This document shows positions 1 to 10,092 of a stretch of 64,000 bases of DNA, piece after piece. Each line of letters begins with the position of its first letter. Within the stretch, counting starts at the first letter, position 1. The position numbers were made by a program, and so were the translations under genes. The DNA comes from Aradus depressus. Its lineage: Eukaryota > Arthropoda > Insecta > Hemiptera > Aradidae. The stretch covers positions 52,056,108 through 52,120,107 of the forward strand of contig OY759217.1 in NCBI GenBank assembly GCA_963662175.1. The letters run 5' to 3'. The notes beneath the pieces were generated by a model. That model worked only from the letters and a program-made list of their open reading frames with translations, ran no database searches and was not told where the DNA came from.

Positions 1-252
1 GCAAGTTGTCCTTGGCAATGGCACTCCATTCGAAAGGGTAGAGTTGCTCCGTGACACGTCCAGTAATAAGTGCTCTAAAATGCGCCTATCTGGGGCGTAG
101 ACAGAAAAAACATTTCGGGGGAGTGGGGTCATCAAGTGACCCATGCTTTTTATAGTAAATTTTTAAAATTTCTACATTTCCATGTTAAATTTCTACATGG
201 GGGTTAAAACCCCAAACCCCCCCCCCCCCCCCTGGCTACGCGCCGCCAGCCT
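1..252. repeat. Transposon remnant with 16-bp poly-C tract
   Basis: No coding signal is seen. A run of 16 C (217 to 232) is followed by ctggctacgcg, which resembles the termini of the hAT-type MITEs at 5731 and 50122, so this is probably a degraded right end of that family. No target duplication can be checked because the left side runs off the window. Confidence 0.35.
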
Positions 253-316
253 ATTGAACTAATATAAATTGTACAAACTAATAAAATATATGAAAAAAAT
301 AACTGTTTTCACTAAC

Positions 317-446
317 CTGGAATGCCGAGTTTTTCTCCTATTTTGTCCCAAGCCTCTTTCCTTGTATGCTGGTTTCGATATTTCCGGTTTGTAGGGTCGT
401 ACAGCACCGGATTTGACCTAACCAACTCAACTAACATGTCTTCCAT
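317..446 (-). CDS. MADF-domain protein, first coding exon (partial)
   Basis: This exon encodes 43 residues plus one base and ends at a consensus donor (G then gttagtg, reading the minus strand from 317 into 316). The protein begins MEDMLVELVRSNPVLYDP and continues with a KYRNQHTRKEAWDKIGEKLGIP segment. This is the N-terminal half of a MADF (Myb/SANT-like in Adf-1) DNA-binding domain: a conserved leucine/valine helix, then NPxLYD, then the EAWxxI helix. The start was chosen because an in-frame TAG lies a short way upstream and this is the first ATG after it. The rest of the domain should lie in exons to the left, outside the window; nothing at 1 to 316 fits. MADF proteins are DNA-binding transcriptional regulators, and some were domesticated from, or belong to, Harbinger transposons. 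Whether this copy is a host gene or transposon-borne cannot be decided here. Confidence 0.72.
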
Positions 447-707
447 CACTGGAAATGGTATGTTTCTCTTCTGATGCCTTCCCAATCTGACGAAAATCTA
501 GAACTTTTGATATTCTTCCCACGCGTCATAACACGTGTTGCGTCAGGCTGCATCATCCAACGTGTTCCCACGTCACGTCCGAACAATATGAACACAAGCA
601 TACAAAACCCTATGTTACATTTTCATATCACACGCATTATGACGTGGGACCACGTGTTCCCACGTCACGTCAGAGTAGTCTGTATTCACCTTTAGAACTG
701 CCAAATT
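447..707. promoter_or_regulatory. ACGTG-rich region upstream of the MADF exon
   Basis: A 20-bp sequence (acgtgttcccacgtcacgtc) occurs twice in direct orientation, at 560 to 579 and 652 to 671. CACGTG palindromes lie at about 533 and 651, with further ACGTCAC and GACGTGG copies nearby. It sits 90 to 230 bases upstream of the MADF start codon, so it could be a promoter with E-box or CRE-like sites. It could equally be the terminus of a DNA transposon. Confidence 0.35.
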
Positions 708-799
708 AGAGTCCGGCTCATGTCCACCAGAGCGGCAGAAGTGCGCTCTTGGTAGTGGGCGATATGACCTCGTAGTCCGGGCATGAGTCACAATAACTA
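708..799 (+). repeat. SINE-A, 3' tail fragment
   Basis: It matches the last 90 bases of SINE-A: ctcatgtccaccagag, the gcgctctggtagt hairpin, ggcgatatgacctcgtag and the catgagtcacaataacta tail. The head and body are absent. Confidence 0.75.
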
Positions 800-1651
800 T
801 TTTGAATATTACTTTCCTTTCTCGACCTTTCTTGTTTTATTCCTTAGTTCACCTAAAAACACTTTTTTTTATGCTTTAATTGTTGTATTTTTTCTTATTA
901 ATTGATGATTTCCGTTATCCGGCGTCACGTCGGTCCCGGCAACGCCGGAAAAGGGAGAGTCTACTGTATATATAAAACTTCATGTCCGCAGATAGGTTTT
1001 TTTTTGTTTTCAGAGGATTAGAAAACATGACATTGCAGTCAAGATTCATCATTTAATGAGTGACCGATTACATAACTTCCCCTATACTTCAAACCCTTTA
1101 ATTCCATTATTTTCTCTCATCCTCCAAAATCTATCGGCACTGCCCATTGGCTGAAAATCCCTGCCTTACATAGAAGAGATTAGAGGGAGAGTGAAAACTT
1201 ACGTTTGAGCTACATTGTCTTTAGCGAACTTCTTCTCTTGATTAGCGCCATTAGTTTTAGAATGAATTAACTTGGTGTCAGATATAAGAATGCCCCCTAA
1301 GGCTGTAAAGTCAAGCTCGAGCTGACAGATGGGCCACTCAGATTTGCTTAAAATCGGTCTAAAACAATGCGGTTGACCGGGGGCGGTCCACTTGTGCCCC
1401 CCGCCCCCCCTCAGGACGGTCCTTTGTTCCTTTGATGGCTCGTCTCTTTAACTTCAACTCAAGAACAACTTCACAATCCACTTTACATTCTGATAATCAT
1501 TTAACCAAAGGGAGTAGGTTAGGTGTACAAATGTCTTTTGAAATTATTAAGAGTTCAGCAGAGGAATTAAAAAAAATACTACAGAGGAGAGTGATCAAGT
1601 CAAGGTATCGAAAAGAAAATATCGATATTTTATTAAATCGCGGTAATATCG
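800..1651. other. Non-coding; degraded Repeat B at about 1000 to 1250
   Basis: The stretch is AT-rich. A Repeat B portion is recognisable from gaccgattacataacttccc and the ggctgaaaatcc motif. An open frame at 1432 to 1656 has no recognisable domain. Poly-C runs occur near 1396 to 1410. No gene is supported. Confidence 0.5.
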
Positions 1652-1991
1652 GTTAGTTAGTTATTGTGACTCATGCCCGGGCTTTAACTACGAGGTCCTA
1701 TCGCCTACAGAGAGCTCTTTCGTCACTCTGGTGGACATGAGCCCGACTCTACTGTGGGAGTCCTAAATTTTGTTTACCCTAAATGTTTATTCACCTAGAG
1801 TAGGGGTCTTTAACGAGTACCTGACATCGTACAGGTTCGTGACCATCGCTTAACGTCCCATCCGAAGGACGGCATGCTTAAGTTTATTTTACCTCCCAGT
1901 TAAAATAAACTAAGGGCCTCGGCCGAGTTTGGAACCCACGATCTTGAGCTCAGAAGGCAAGCATGCATGCCACTGAGCTACCGGCGCCCTC
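1652..1991 (-). repeat. SINE-A, full-length copy
   Basis: It is 340 bp, the same length as the copy at 17571. Read on the minus strand it starts GAGGGCGCCGGTAGCTCAGT (A-box region), has a degenerate B box, the rccgtccttcggatggg body, and ends in tcacaataactaactaac. The flanks show no clear target duplication, so the insertion is probably old. Confidence 0.88.
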
Positions 1992-2589
1992 ATATTAAGT
2001 CGCATAATGAATATATGAGGTGTGTACAACATGACTTTCTTGTACCAACCACATTTCTACAGATCCCCCCTCTCAAATTCATATCAATACTGGCATTACT
2101 GGATAAGGAAATAATGTGTTGGCATCAGTGGTTTTAATTGTGATCTGTAAAAACGTGGTTGGTTTAGGAAAGTCCTGTATGGCCAAATAAGAAATTAATT
2201 TTTAATCCAAAAAAACTAGCATTGTAAAAAAATATTTTAAAATTCTTGGTATGCATTAAAATTTAAACATACTCAGAAATATTTCTTGAAAATTCTTTCG
2301 AGCTATGAACAATGCTCCAACCTTAAGTCTGAGGAAATTTTGGTATTTGGAAATTTAAGAACGAGTAATTTTGGTAAGGATGAATTTTTCGAAGGACTAA
2401 CTGTGTTCAGCATAAATTAAGCAAACATCTAAAATAATGGGTTTCGACAATTTTTTTTTTATCCAAAGTGTCTTTTAGTTTTTTGGTTAGGTCATAAATA
2501 CAAGTGGTACCTAGTTAAATTCTCTAAAGCCCCGAAGCTAAGCGGTCTTAATCTTCGTCTGATTTTGACCAAAATCTAACCAGATCTAC
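1992..2589. repeat. AT-rich DNA with a dispersed repeat at 2025 to 2160
   Basis: The piece around 2030 to 2110 (tttcttgtaccaaccaca, ctggcattactggataa) recurs at 33235 to 33330, so it belongs to an unnamed dispersed family. The rest shows nothing recognisable. Confidence 0.45.
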
Positions 2590-3090
2590 GTCAGCTCATG
2601 TGATATCTTCAGCTCAAGTCCAAGTGCACTGCTACAATCGTTTCTGAGTGCTCTCACAAAGTTCCAAACGAATGCAGAATTCCAAAAATGGTCAAAACGT
2701 GTTAATAGGATCTTCAAACCTGAAATTCCGTTGAAAATTCAATCTCGGATTTTTGCACGATTACAATTACAAGTTCTTATTAATCCTCCTCTTTTCATCT
2801 TCTGCGCTTTAACAATTTTAGAAGAAGTGTTATCGGTCAGAAATTGAAAAAAAATGTCGGTCCGTCTTTCTGTGACAATAGAATAAATTCATTGACACAA
2901 AATTTTATTACATTCAAATCAGAGGAGAGGGCTCATCTCACAAATCCTAATAACTGCCGATGTAATGAATGTATTGACACCAGATTTAGTGTGAGCATTC
3001 ACAAGTTGCCTATAGTCAAATATTACTGTTTAGCAGAAACGGTCTTGGTTTTGGAGGGAGAGCGAAAACTTAACTAATTAATTTGTGCCG
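2590..3090 (+). repeat. Repeat B copy
   Basis: Diagnostic blocks in order: gaaattccgttgaaaattca, aataactgccgatgtaatga, then ttttggagggagagcgaaaa. The same blocks recur in one order or its reverse complement in at least 20 places in this window, with no protein similarity. The copy is long but internally diverged. Confidence 0.65.
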
Positions 3091-3194
3091 GGAATTTTTT
3101 CATTTCTTTATGTACATAAGATTTTTTTTTTTATAGCTTGGTTTTTTCCAAATCGAAAACCTCAACTTCTAAACATTTTATCAAATATGATCGG

Positions 3195-3325
3195 GAGGGC
3201 GCCGGTAGCTCAGAAGCAGCGTGCTTGCTTACTGAGCTCAAGATCGCGGGTTCGAAACCCGGCCGAGGCTCTTAGGTGTTCTTTTTATCTGGGAGGTGAA
3301 ACTTTCCGTCGGATGGGTGTTGGGA
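3195..3325 (+). repeat. SINE-A, 5' fragment
   Basis: It has the gagggcgccggtagctcag head with an intact B box (ggttcgaaacc), the ttttatctgggaggtgaaa segment and the start of the tccgtcggatggg block. The remainder has been replaced by other sequence. Confidence 0.8.
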
Positions 3326-3708
3326 TCTATGATGGTGTTAGAATCAAAATAGTCCAAGTGACATTTTTGAAAATTTTTTGTTAAGTACATGATCGGGTAC
3401 AAAAATGATAGTTCTGTTCAGGAAAAAAGTTGAACAAGTGAAATCCGAGCCAGTGCTGAGATCTAGTGGCAAATCACTTATACCATTTTGGTGACATGAA
3501 CAAGTAACTTCAACATATCAATAATGATCTTGAGATTAAGTTTTTATTCAATTTTATGGTTTGCTAACAGCAACTTTCACCATAAAAGCAGAAGACAAAA
3601 TATTTCCTGTTTCGATAAATTATAGATTTTTTAAATCAGTTATGAACTTAATGCACACATTCTTCATTGTTCTATAAAAGACCATTTTGATTCTAACGCC
3701 GTCATATA

Positions 3709-4211
3709 TATATGCTACGGGTAAAGTTAGATTAACGGTTAAACCTATGATTACCCGGGTAAACCTAGTAGTACCCGCTGCCGCTTGGTTAAAGTCCGAA
3801 ATATAATTGAAATAGTTCACGTTTCGGGCTTTACCCGGGTAAAGTATAATATACAACATATTATGTTAAAGCTAGAACCTGTACTACTTCAAATATAGGA
3901 ACGACGGGAGGGGCAGATATATCGTCCCCGAATACGCCCCCAAATTTTGTAATATTTCGATTTATGTTTGTTCTAGGAATTTATGTACCCAGATGAATGA
4001 TTATCGCTGTTAGACAGCTTACAACAATGGAAATTGAGGTGTGGTCGAGCTAATTAATAAGTACCTAATCTTTATAGTGGAACATACGTCCACTAATGGC
4101 CTTGTCATTATTAGTATACCCAACTTTAACCAAGCGGCAGCGGGTACTACTAGGTTTACCCGGGTAATCCTAGGTTTAACCGTTAATCTAACTTTAACCG
4201 TAACATATACA
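3709..4211. mobile_element. Fold-back element with roughly 88-bp inverted arms
   Basis: The left arm (3709 to 3795) and right arm (4122 to 4211) are near-perfect reverse complements that include gattaacggttaaaccta, acccgggtaaacctagtag and ccgctgccgcttggttaaa. The arms enclose about 325 bases without coding capacity. Short frames on both strands are shadows of the arms. It looks like a MITE or fold-back transposon; no target duplication was identified. Confidence 0.6.
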
Positions 4212-4215
4212 CCAT

Positions 4216-4383
4216 TTGCGATGGTCCCGAGCCTGTACGATATCAGACACTCGTTAAAGACCCCTATCAATCAAAAAATTTAGAGTCATGCTCATGTCCA
4301 CGAGAGCGACGAAATAGCGCTCAGGTGGTAGGCGATATGGCCTCGTAGTTAAAGCCCGGGCATGAGTCATAATAACTAACTAA
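4216..4383 (+). repeat. SINE-A, 3' half
   Basis: It starts at gcgatggtcccgagcctgta and runs through the hairpin to cgggcatgagtcataataac. It abuts the right arm of the fold-back at 4211, so one element truncated the other. Confidence 0.78.
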
Positions 4384-4639
4384 ATGATCGGTTTTAGTAG
4401 GGATAACCTCTACTAGAAGACGACCAAGGGTTGATGAGAGAACAATAGACGAGAGGACTGGTCCATCATGTCAATCAGATCCCAATTGTCCCTTGCTAAT
4501 GGCAGTTCACACACACAACACACACAGCTCTAGAACAATTATCAAACCATTTAAGTCGTCCCACCACGTTTTAATTCATTTAAACCACCCTATTCAACTT
4601 CAATCGATCCTCTTAACATACGTTTCTATTTGGATTTGA
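4384..4639. other. Non-coding; short CA repeat
   Basis: A short impure (CA)n tract lies near 4508 to 4530. Nothing else is recognised. Confidence 0.5.
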
Positions 4640-4905
4640 ACAAATGTAGTTTTTGGAGTTTTCGTGTTAAGCCCTTCTCCAATCCCCTCCCCCCCCCCCC
4701 CTTTGGCTGAAAATAAATAGGTGACGTCCTTAAGGGGTTCTGGATACATAATATTATATAAAATTCCGTGTAGATAGTATCGTGTTCACAGACAGACATT
4801 TTTGTAATAAAGGGATCAGATAACATGAAATTCCTCTGAAAATTCGACATCGAATTTCTATCCTCAACATTTACATAATTACGTAACACACAGCTGGGGA
4901 AGTGA
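4640..4905 (-). repeat. Repeat B copy with poly-C tract
   Basis: The blocks ggctgaaaat, ataaaattccgtgt, tcgtgttcacagacagaca and gaaattcctctgaaaattcg are present. A C-rich run interrupts it at about 4682 to 4701. Confidence 0.6.
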
Positions 4906-5722
4906 AATAGCAATAGTAATTATTATAAATTTAACACATAATAAATATTGATTGGCTCTTCCTGCAGTGACGTCACACTACTTTGTGATATTTTTATCAA
5001 CAACAAACAGGCCCCACAGGTTTTGGTTTATATACAAAGGAGGTGTCCCATTGTTAGGCAACACTTCTTAAAAATAATATTAATAATAGTACAAATTCTT
5101 TCATTGCCCAAACAATAATACAGATGGAACTGACGAAAAGATAATAATAAACATATTTTCAAGATTGATTTCCGTAAATAATATGTAAGTAACCAGTAAT
5201 TAACTTTCGCTCACAGCAACATATAAACATATAGAATGGAATAACCTCTCCTCAATATTGGTATGCACTTTTACAATGTTTCGGGTATTGAAAAACATTT
5301 ATTATGTAAATTCTAAGATTTTAATAATAAATCCGATCCGAAATGAAAAACAGTGAGAGAAGGAGTCCACTAGCCAGCCTGCAACTGACTGAGGTCCCTC
5401 AGGTGTAGTCATCCTCTTGTTTGGGATGTGTAGTAGCGGTCATAATGTTTTATTAATTACGAGGGACTATGTCTAATTGAATATATAAGGATTTTTTTAG
5501 ACCTGTAATAAAATTTGTAATAAAAATATATTATAATTATCTTTTTCTGTAATAAAATACTTAAACATTTGAACACTGAATTTAACTTTTTTCAATTGCC
5601 AAACCGATTAACTCCCCCAGTCAAACAAAAATAATTTTTGTACAATTATTGTAACATTACTGATAATTACTTTTTGGCTATTTTTTCTTATTAATTTTAT
5701 ATACCGTTAGATGAAAGCTACA
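4906..5722. other. AT-rich non-coding DNA
   Basis: No ORF, RNA or repeat of known type is recognised. One tgacgtca site occurs near 4969. Confidence 0.5.
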
Positions 5723-5730
5723 TCTGTATT

Positions 5731-6286
5731 CATGGGCGTAGCCAGGGGGGGGCAGGGGGGGGGGGGGGCACGTGCCCCCCCTGGCCAGAGAAAAAAACAA
5801 TATAAAAATTAAATAAACTAAAAAAATAGTTTTTATTAAAAATGTATTGCATTAAATGTACATGTACAAAACAAGTTATATTAAATTTTTTTAAATATAC
5901 ATGAATTCGATCATTTCATTTCCTCGCTCAGAATCTTCATGTATGTTATAATTTATACTCGTAAAGCTGATTTTAAATATGCAGTAAAAATGCAAAGCGG
6001 AGCAGCAGCAAATGCACGTTATTGGTCATTTAATTCTAGAAGCACAGAAACCACAGCGTGCATTTGCTGCTCATGTAAAGTCAGCTTAAGTATTACAGTC
6101 AGTGGTTACCTCAGGGGAGGCTTCTAGGGGTCCGAGTCTCCCAAATTAATAACAAAAAGTCTGCAGCGCTAACTACGGAAACTGTGGACTGTGTCCCCGG
6201 AAGTCTATACACCCACCCCCCCCCCCTCCCTGTAACCTAACTTTGCCCCCCCCCCCCCCCTGCTCAAAATCCTGGCTACGCCCCTG
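5731..6286. mobile_element. hAT-type MITE, short copy, 8-bp target duplication
   Basis: This 556-bp element begins catgggcgtagccaggg and ends ctggctacgcccctg, so the inverted termini are about 15 bp. It is flanked by an 8-bp direct repeat tctgtatt (5723 to 5730 and 6287 to 6294), the hallmark of hAT transposition. Inside is a stem made by agcagcagcaaatgcacg and its complement gcgtgcatttgctgct, plus G- and C-rich homopolymers near both ends. There is no transposase, so it is non-autonomous. It is homologous along most of its length to the copy at 50122 to 50770. Confidence 0.9.
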
Positions 6287-6294
6287 TCTGTATT

Positions 6295-6563
6295 TATGCG
6301 TTCTACAATATTTATTTGAATTTATATTATAAAGGGAATTAAAAAAAAAAAAAAGTACCTACTTTATTTCATTGCATTTCTCCACTTTTTGTTTTATGGA
6401 GTTAATCTATTTGTGCAGTGAACGGCTCATATAAGGATACCTGTCATTGAATAAAGTCAGCTTCACACTGATCCAAGACTGGTTCTATATTCGCAAGGCA
6501 AGCCATGGCGTTGGGACATTCCTCAGTAGGCTACAGTTTGGGCAAATGTAAGGATGTCGGTAC
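6295..6563. other. Non-coding
   Basis: It contains a short A-rich tract near 6340. No gene or known repeat is recognised. Confidence 0.4.
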
Positions 6564-6850
6564 GAGGGCGCTGGTAGCTCAAAAGTAGCGTTCTAGCCTA
6601 CTGGGCTCAAGATCGTGGGTTCGAAACCCGGCCGAGGAGGCCCTTAGGTGTATTATCTAGGAGGATGGTTAGGCGATGGTCCCGAGCTTGTGCCATGTCA
6701 GGTACCCTTTAGGTGATTAAACCTGGATTGCAAAATTTAGAACTCCAACAGTAGAGTCGGGCTCATGTCCACCAGAGTAACGAAAGAGCGCTCTGGTAGT
6801 AGGCGATATGATTAGTTAAAGCTCAGGCATGAGACATTATACTAACTAAC
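6564..6850 (+). repeat. SINE-A, internally deleted copy
   Basis: The head and B box (ggttcgaaacc) are intact. The cgccgtccttcgg block is missing, and the sequence resumes at ggcgatggtcccgagcttgt and runs to the actaactaac tail. Confidence 0.85.
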
Positions 6851-7092
6851 TGAAATACCTGTAATGTAAGGTATTTTTTGAAAATTTCAATACATGCCGG
6901 CATTACGGGAATTACTAGACTTTTCGTGAAATGACATGTTTGACGCCATGTACATTTTTATGATATATCCTATTACCTTCTTATGGTTTAACAGAAATAA
7001 ATATTATTATTGATGTAATCAAATCCAATAATTGCCAATGGTGGAATCCCCCCATAAAAGGGGCGTGATTGGATACGCCAGCTTTGAGGGTC

Positions 7093-7497
7093 TAAACAGG
7101 TGTGTTGGTGTAGTGCTCCACTAGGTTGGCATGCACCTAAACAGGTGTGTTGGTGTAGTGCTCCACTAGGTTGGCATGCACTTAAACAGGTGTGTTGGTG
7201 TAGTGCTCCACTAGGTTGGCATGCACCTAAACAGGTGTGTTGGTGTAGTGCTCCACTAGGTTGGCATGCACCTAAACAGGTGTGTTGGTGTAGTGCTCCA
7301 CTAGGTTGGCATGCACTTAAACAGGTGTGTTGGTGTAGTGCTCCACTAGGTTGGCATGCACCTAAACAGGTGTGTTGGTGTAGTGCTCCACTAGGTTGGC
7401 ATGCACCTAAACAGGTGTGTTGGTGTAGTGCTCCACTAGGTTGGCATGCACCTAAACAGGTGTGTTGGTGTAGAGCTCCACTAGGTTGGCATGCAGC
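7093..7497 (+). repeat. 45-bp minisatellite, nine copies
   Basis: The unit starts taaacaggtgtgttggtgta and ends aggttggcatgcacc. Nine units fit exactly. Units 2 and 5 share a C-to-T change near the end, which suggests block duplication of three units. Because 45 is a multiple of three, frames stay open on both strands; on the minus strand the 15-residue unit reads ACQPSGALHQHTCLG. These frames are a consequence of the repeat, and no gene signal extends beyond it. Confidence 0.95.
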
Positions 7498-7869
7498 TAA
7501 TCCTTTCTGCCCCAAATGTAAATGTTGAGTTGGCCCCCCTGTTATTGACATTGGAGTCTCTGTTTGACTCCGAAGCTACCATTTGTCTAATTGAAGAGGT
7601 CTGTGTGTTTTTCGGGGTTGTGTTAGCTCTGCGCCGAAGGGTTAAACCCTTTTGGTTAAACATCGTTAATTCCGCTTCACCTACCCATTCTACCACAGTT
7701 ATCGTCTTCTTACATACTGCCACATTTCTGTTATTCTATCTTTTTCTCCATTTATTGCTTCGCGTGTGTTTTTTGGCACTTTCCTCTTCTCCAGCCTACA
7801 TCAGCTGTTCACCTTCATCCCCTGAAGATAAGTTCCCGTCCTAAGCGGCCATTGAAATGTGTAACTAAT
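7498..7869. other. Unassigned; overlapping open frames on both strands
   Basis: A plus frame (7491 to 7844) and a minus frame (7481 to 7723) are open but match no domain I recognise. They could be remnants of a retrotransposon ORF from which the 45-bp array expanded. No gene is called. Confidence 0.3.
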
Positions 7870-8114
7870 TCAATGAGATTGAATCAATCAAATTGACGAT
7901 TGAAAGAAGTTACTTCCCCAGCTAAACGAGGTATAGGGGAAGTTATGTAATCGTTCAAATATTCGATGTAGAGTTTACAACGGAATTTCATCTTTTCCTA
8001 CCTCAATATTCCAAATACGAAAAAAACTTTTCTGGTTGTCCGTGTGTCTATTGATACGATAACTCCCGATAGAATGCAGCAAGGTCCACCCATATTCTAT
8101 ATTTCTTCTTCGAC
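7870..8114 (-). repeat. Repeat B copy with attached dispersed segment
   Basis: The blocks acttccccagctaaacgagg, gtatcggtttacaacgg-like text and cgataactcccgatagaatg identify Repeat B. It is followed by aaggtccacccatattctat, a segment that recurs near 33560. Confidence 0.5.
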
Positions 8115-8290
8115 CATTTTGGTTAGGATCGTAACCCGGCCTTAGGCTTTTTTATCTGGGAGGTGAAAACACTTTCAGCACGCCGTCCTTCGGATGGGTC
8201 GCTAAGTGATGTTCCCGAGTCTGTACGATGTCAGGACCCTATTCCAGGTGAATTCATCTGGATATGCAAAATTTAGGACTGCCACAGTTT
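8115..8290 (+). repeat. SINE-A, middle fragment
   Basis: It retains part of the B box region, cacgccgtccttcggatggg, gtacgatgtcagg and aaaatttaggactgccacag. Head and tail are missing. Confidence 0.75.
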
Positions 8291-8332
8291 TCATATTGGG
8301 AATCTGGAAGTCGGAAAATTCCGTTAAAAACT

Positions 8333-8990
8333 TTTTTTTTTACGCGTGCTCTGGCAAATCACCCGGCCCGATATCGTCGGGGGGAGAGGTACATATATTA
8401 CCTATATTATATTTGGACATTTACATTTTATATACAATTAACTTTTTGTTGCTTTGGCTGTCTGGGGGCGACTGCCTCTGGTCCCTTGCGGGACAGACTG
8501 GCGCTCCCAGACCCCCTTGTATTGCGGCTGCCTGGTGGCTCCGAGAGAGCTCAAGTATCGCGGTCGCCTGGGGTAGAACTCGGGCCTGGCTCGTCAATCG
8601 CCCCCGGCGCCGTGTCAAAGGGCCTTTTTCTGTTCCCACCAGGAGGTGACAAACCGGCCGAACGCCGGGTAGTTCGACTCCGTCAGGGTCAATCCCAGGT
8701 ACGATCCTGTCGCGCGGATCAACTCCACCCTAGACCTGTCGTACAGCGGACAATCAAGAACCACATGTTCTGCAGTCTCGATGCCGCCACACGAACAGTT
8801 CGGGGTATCCTTCCTCTTGAAGAAGAAGTGTTTGGAGTTGAAGTCGCCGTGACCTGATAGTACCTGGGATGTCCAGTGATCGGGCTGTACCCAAGTGGAG
8901 CGCAGGCGGACCTGGACGTCGGGAATATACGCGAATATCGTTCGGCCATCGGAGGAGCGTGACCATCACTGTTGCCACCTTTGCAATATA
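8333..8990 (-). pseudogene. 5'-truncated R1-like LINE insertion with target duplication
   Basis: On the minus strand one frame is open for about 100 residues. It includes a GHGDFNSKHFFFKRKD stretch, then CSCGGIETAEHVVLDCPLYD, the cysteine/histidine region found at the C-terminus of R1/I-type non-LTR retrotransposon polymerases after reverse transcriptase. Its 3' end is marked by a poly-A tail, seen as poly-T at 8333 to 8341. The insertion is bounded by a 12-bp direct repeat ccgttaaaaact (8321 to 8332 and 8991 to 9002). Repeat B sequence continues on both sides, so the LINE landed inside a Repeat B copy. The plus-strand open frame at 8264 to 8857 is its shadow. It is truncated and has no 5' half. 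Confidence 0.85.
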
Positions 8991-9002
8991 CCGTTAAAAA
9001 CT

Positions 9003-9070
9003 GAAATTTTTGTCAGGTTACATAACTTCTCCTATACCTCGTAAAGCTGGGGAAGTTGTAGTGAGATGGT
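9003..9070 (+). repeat. Repeat B, right part of the copy split by the LINE
   Basis: It continues from the target site with caggttacataacttctcct, cctcgtaaagctggggaag. Its left partner lies at about 8291 to 8332. Confidence 0.6.
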
Positions 9071-9157
9071 TACAATTGACCCCGACCCTGGTTTCAAGGA
9101 GGTAATTATAACACAATTATATTAATTTTAATAGTTTATTCTTCTTTCTAATTTTAG

Positions 9158-9320
9158 GGTGGGGGATGCCTAAGACAACAAGCGCAGCGCATAGCGCCAC
9201 CATCCACCTGTCCCTGTGCAACAGCGATAAGCTGATGTACTTCGTGGCATCTCTTCAGGTGGCCGACCCAGAGAACATTGTACGGATGGCTGCCAAAGGA
9301 CGACTCCAGCTCTTCTGTCG
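9158..9320 (+). CDS. Ten-cysteine membrane protein, exon A of the visible part
   Basis: This is the first of five exons (9158-9320, 11962-12104, 13772-13877, 13971-14085, 17358-17504). Each has AG and GT borders and the phases agree throughout, giving the last 223 residues of one protein. Exon A follows a polypyrimidine tract ending attttag and ends CG before gtaagt. It encodes 53 complete residues including SATIHLSLCNSDKLMYF and RLQLFCR, with two of the ten cysteines. The frame enters mid-codon, so an upstream exon, probably with the signal peptide, must exist; I could not find it. The whole visible part is a cysteine-rich ectodomain followed by one membrane span at the C-terminus. The cysteine pattern and the late CGxDAA motif recall the insect 27-kDa haemolymph glycoprotein (DUF1397) group, but this is only a resemblance and the function is unknown. 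Confidence 0.78.
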
Positions 9321-9660
9321 GTAAGTGGCCTCTAGACCAACTATGTAGAAATAATATCTTCCTCGTTAGCACGAATATTAAAAACAAATATATTTTTGTC
9401 TAAGGAAATTCTGAATTTACAATAATATATATTTATTTTACAATCTAACGAATAGACGTTTCGAGAATAACTCCCTTTATCCATATCTATACTTTATTTG
9501 CTGATCTTTATTGTAAACAATTTTTTCTTTATATTGATCATAATATTCTTTATGCAAAACATATTTTACGAATCGATCTTTATGTCAAAACCCTTAGTAT
9601 AAACTGGACTAAGCTAGAACAAAAAAAAAAAAAAACAGGGATTTCTAATAAAAAAAAGTT
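9321..9660 (+). other. Intron sequence, AT-rich
   Basis: It lies between exons A and B and nothing is recognised. A poly-A run lies at about 9620 to 9635. Confidence 0.5.
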
Positions 9661-10092
9661 AGTACCGTCAACCGGGGTGAGAATGGTCAAAAGTGGGTAA
9701 AATCTGAATTTGGCGCCCTAAACATTCACAGTCAAAATTTTCTTCATTTACTGGTGGTTTATGTGAGCTCAGATAGAAGTTTATATATTCTTTCAATAAT
9801 TGTATTCCAACATTTTCATGGAGAAAAAAAATTAAGTACATTTTGCAATGTTGAGTAATTTTTGTTATGTTGGTAAAACCTCCCTTGCTGTGGTTACCTT
9901 CTTAAAACCAGTTTGTTATCTTGTCATATGTTGTGGTGCTGTGACAAGTCCTCCTGCCAATGAAGGTAAGGTTTTTTCCATTATTTGGTGACTTAAATGA
10001 AGTTATTTTCCAAAATAGCCAAATTTCGGTTCATTTTTAAGGTGACTATGGCCAAAGGGAGTTTTGGCCATTCTCAGCCCGCGATCAACAGG
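9661..10092. mobile_element. Possible MITE with imperfect inverted termini
   Basis: The left end reads accgtcaaccggggtgagaa and the right end, reversed, reads cctgttgatcgcgggctgag, with internal copies of gaatggycaaaa just inside. This is consistent with a degraded DNA transposon of about 430 bp in the intron. No target duplication is clear. Confidence 0.45.

Noticed and set aside
3195..3270. Functional tRNA gene
   Set aside because: The A and B boxes are present, but the sequence continues into the SINE-A body and the acceptor arm does not pair; many dispersed copies exist.
8264..8857. 197-codon plus-strand frame
   Set aside because: It is the antisense shadow of the R1-like LINE fragment on the minus strand and starts in SINE and Repeat B sequence.
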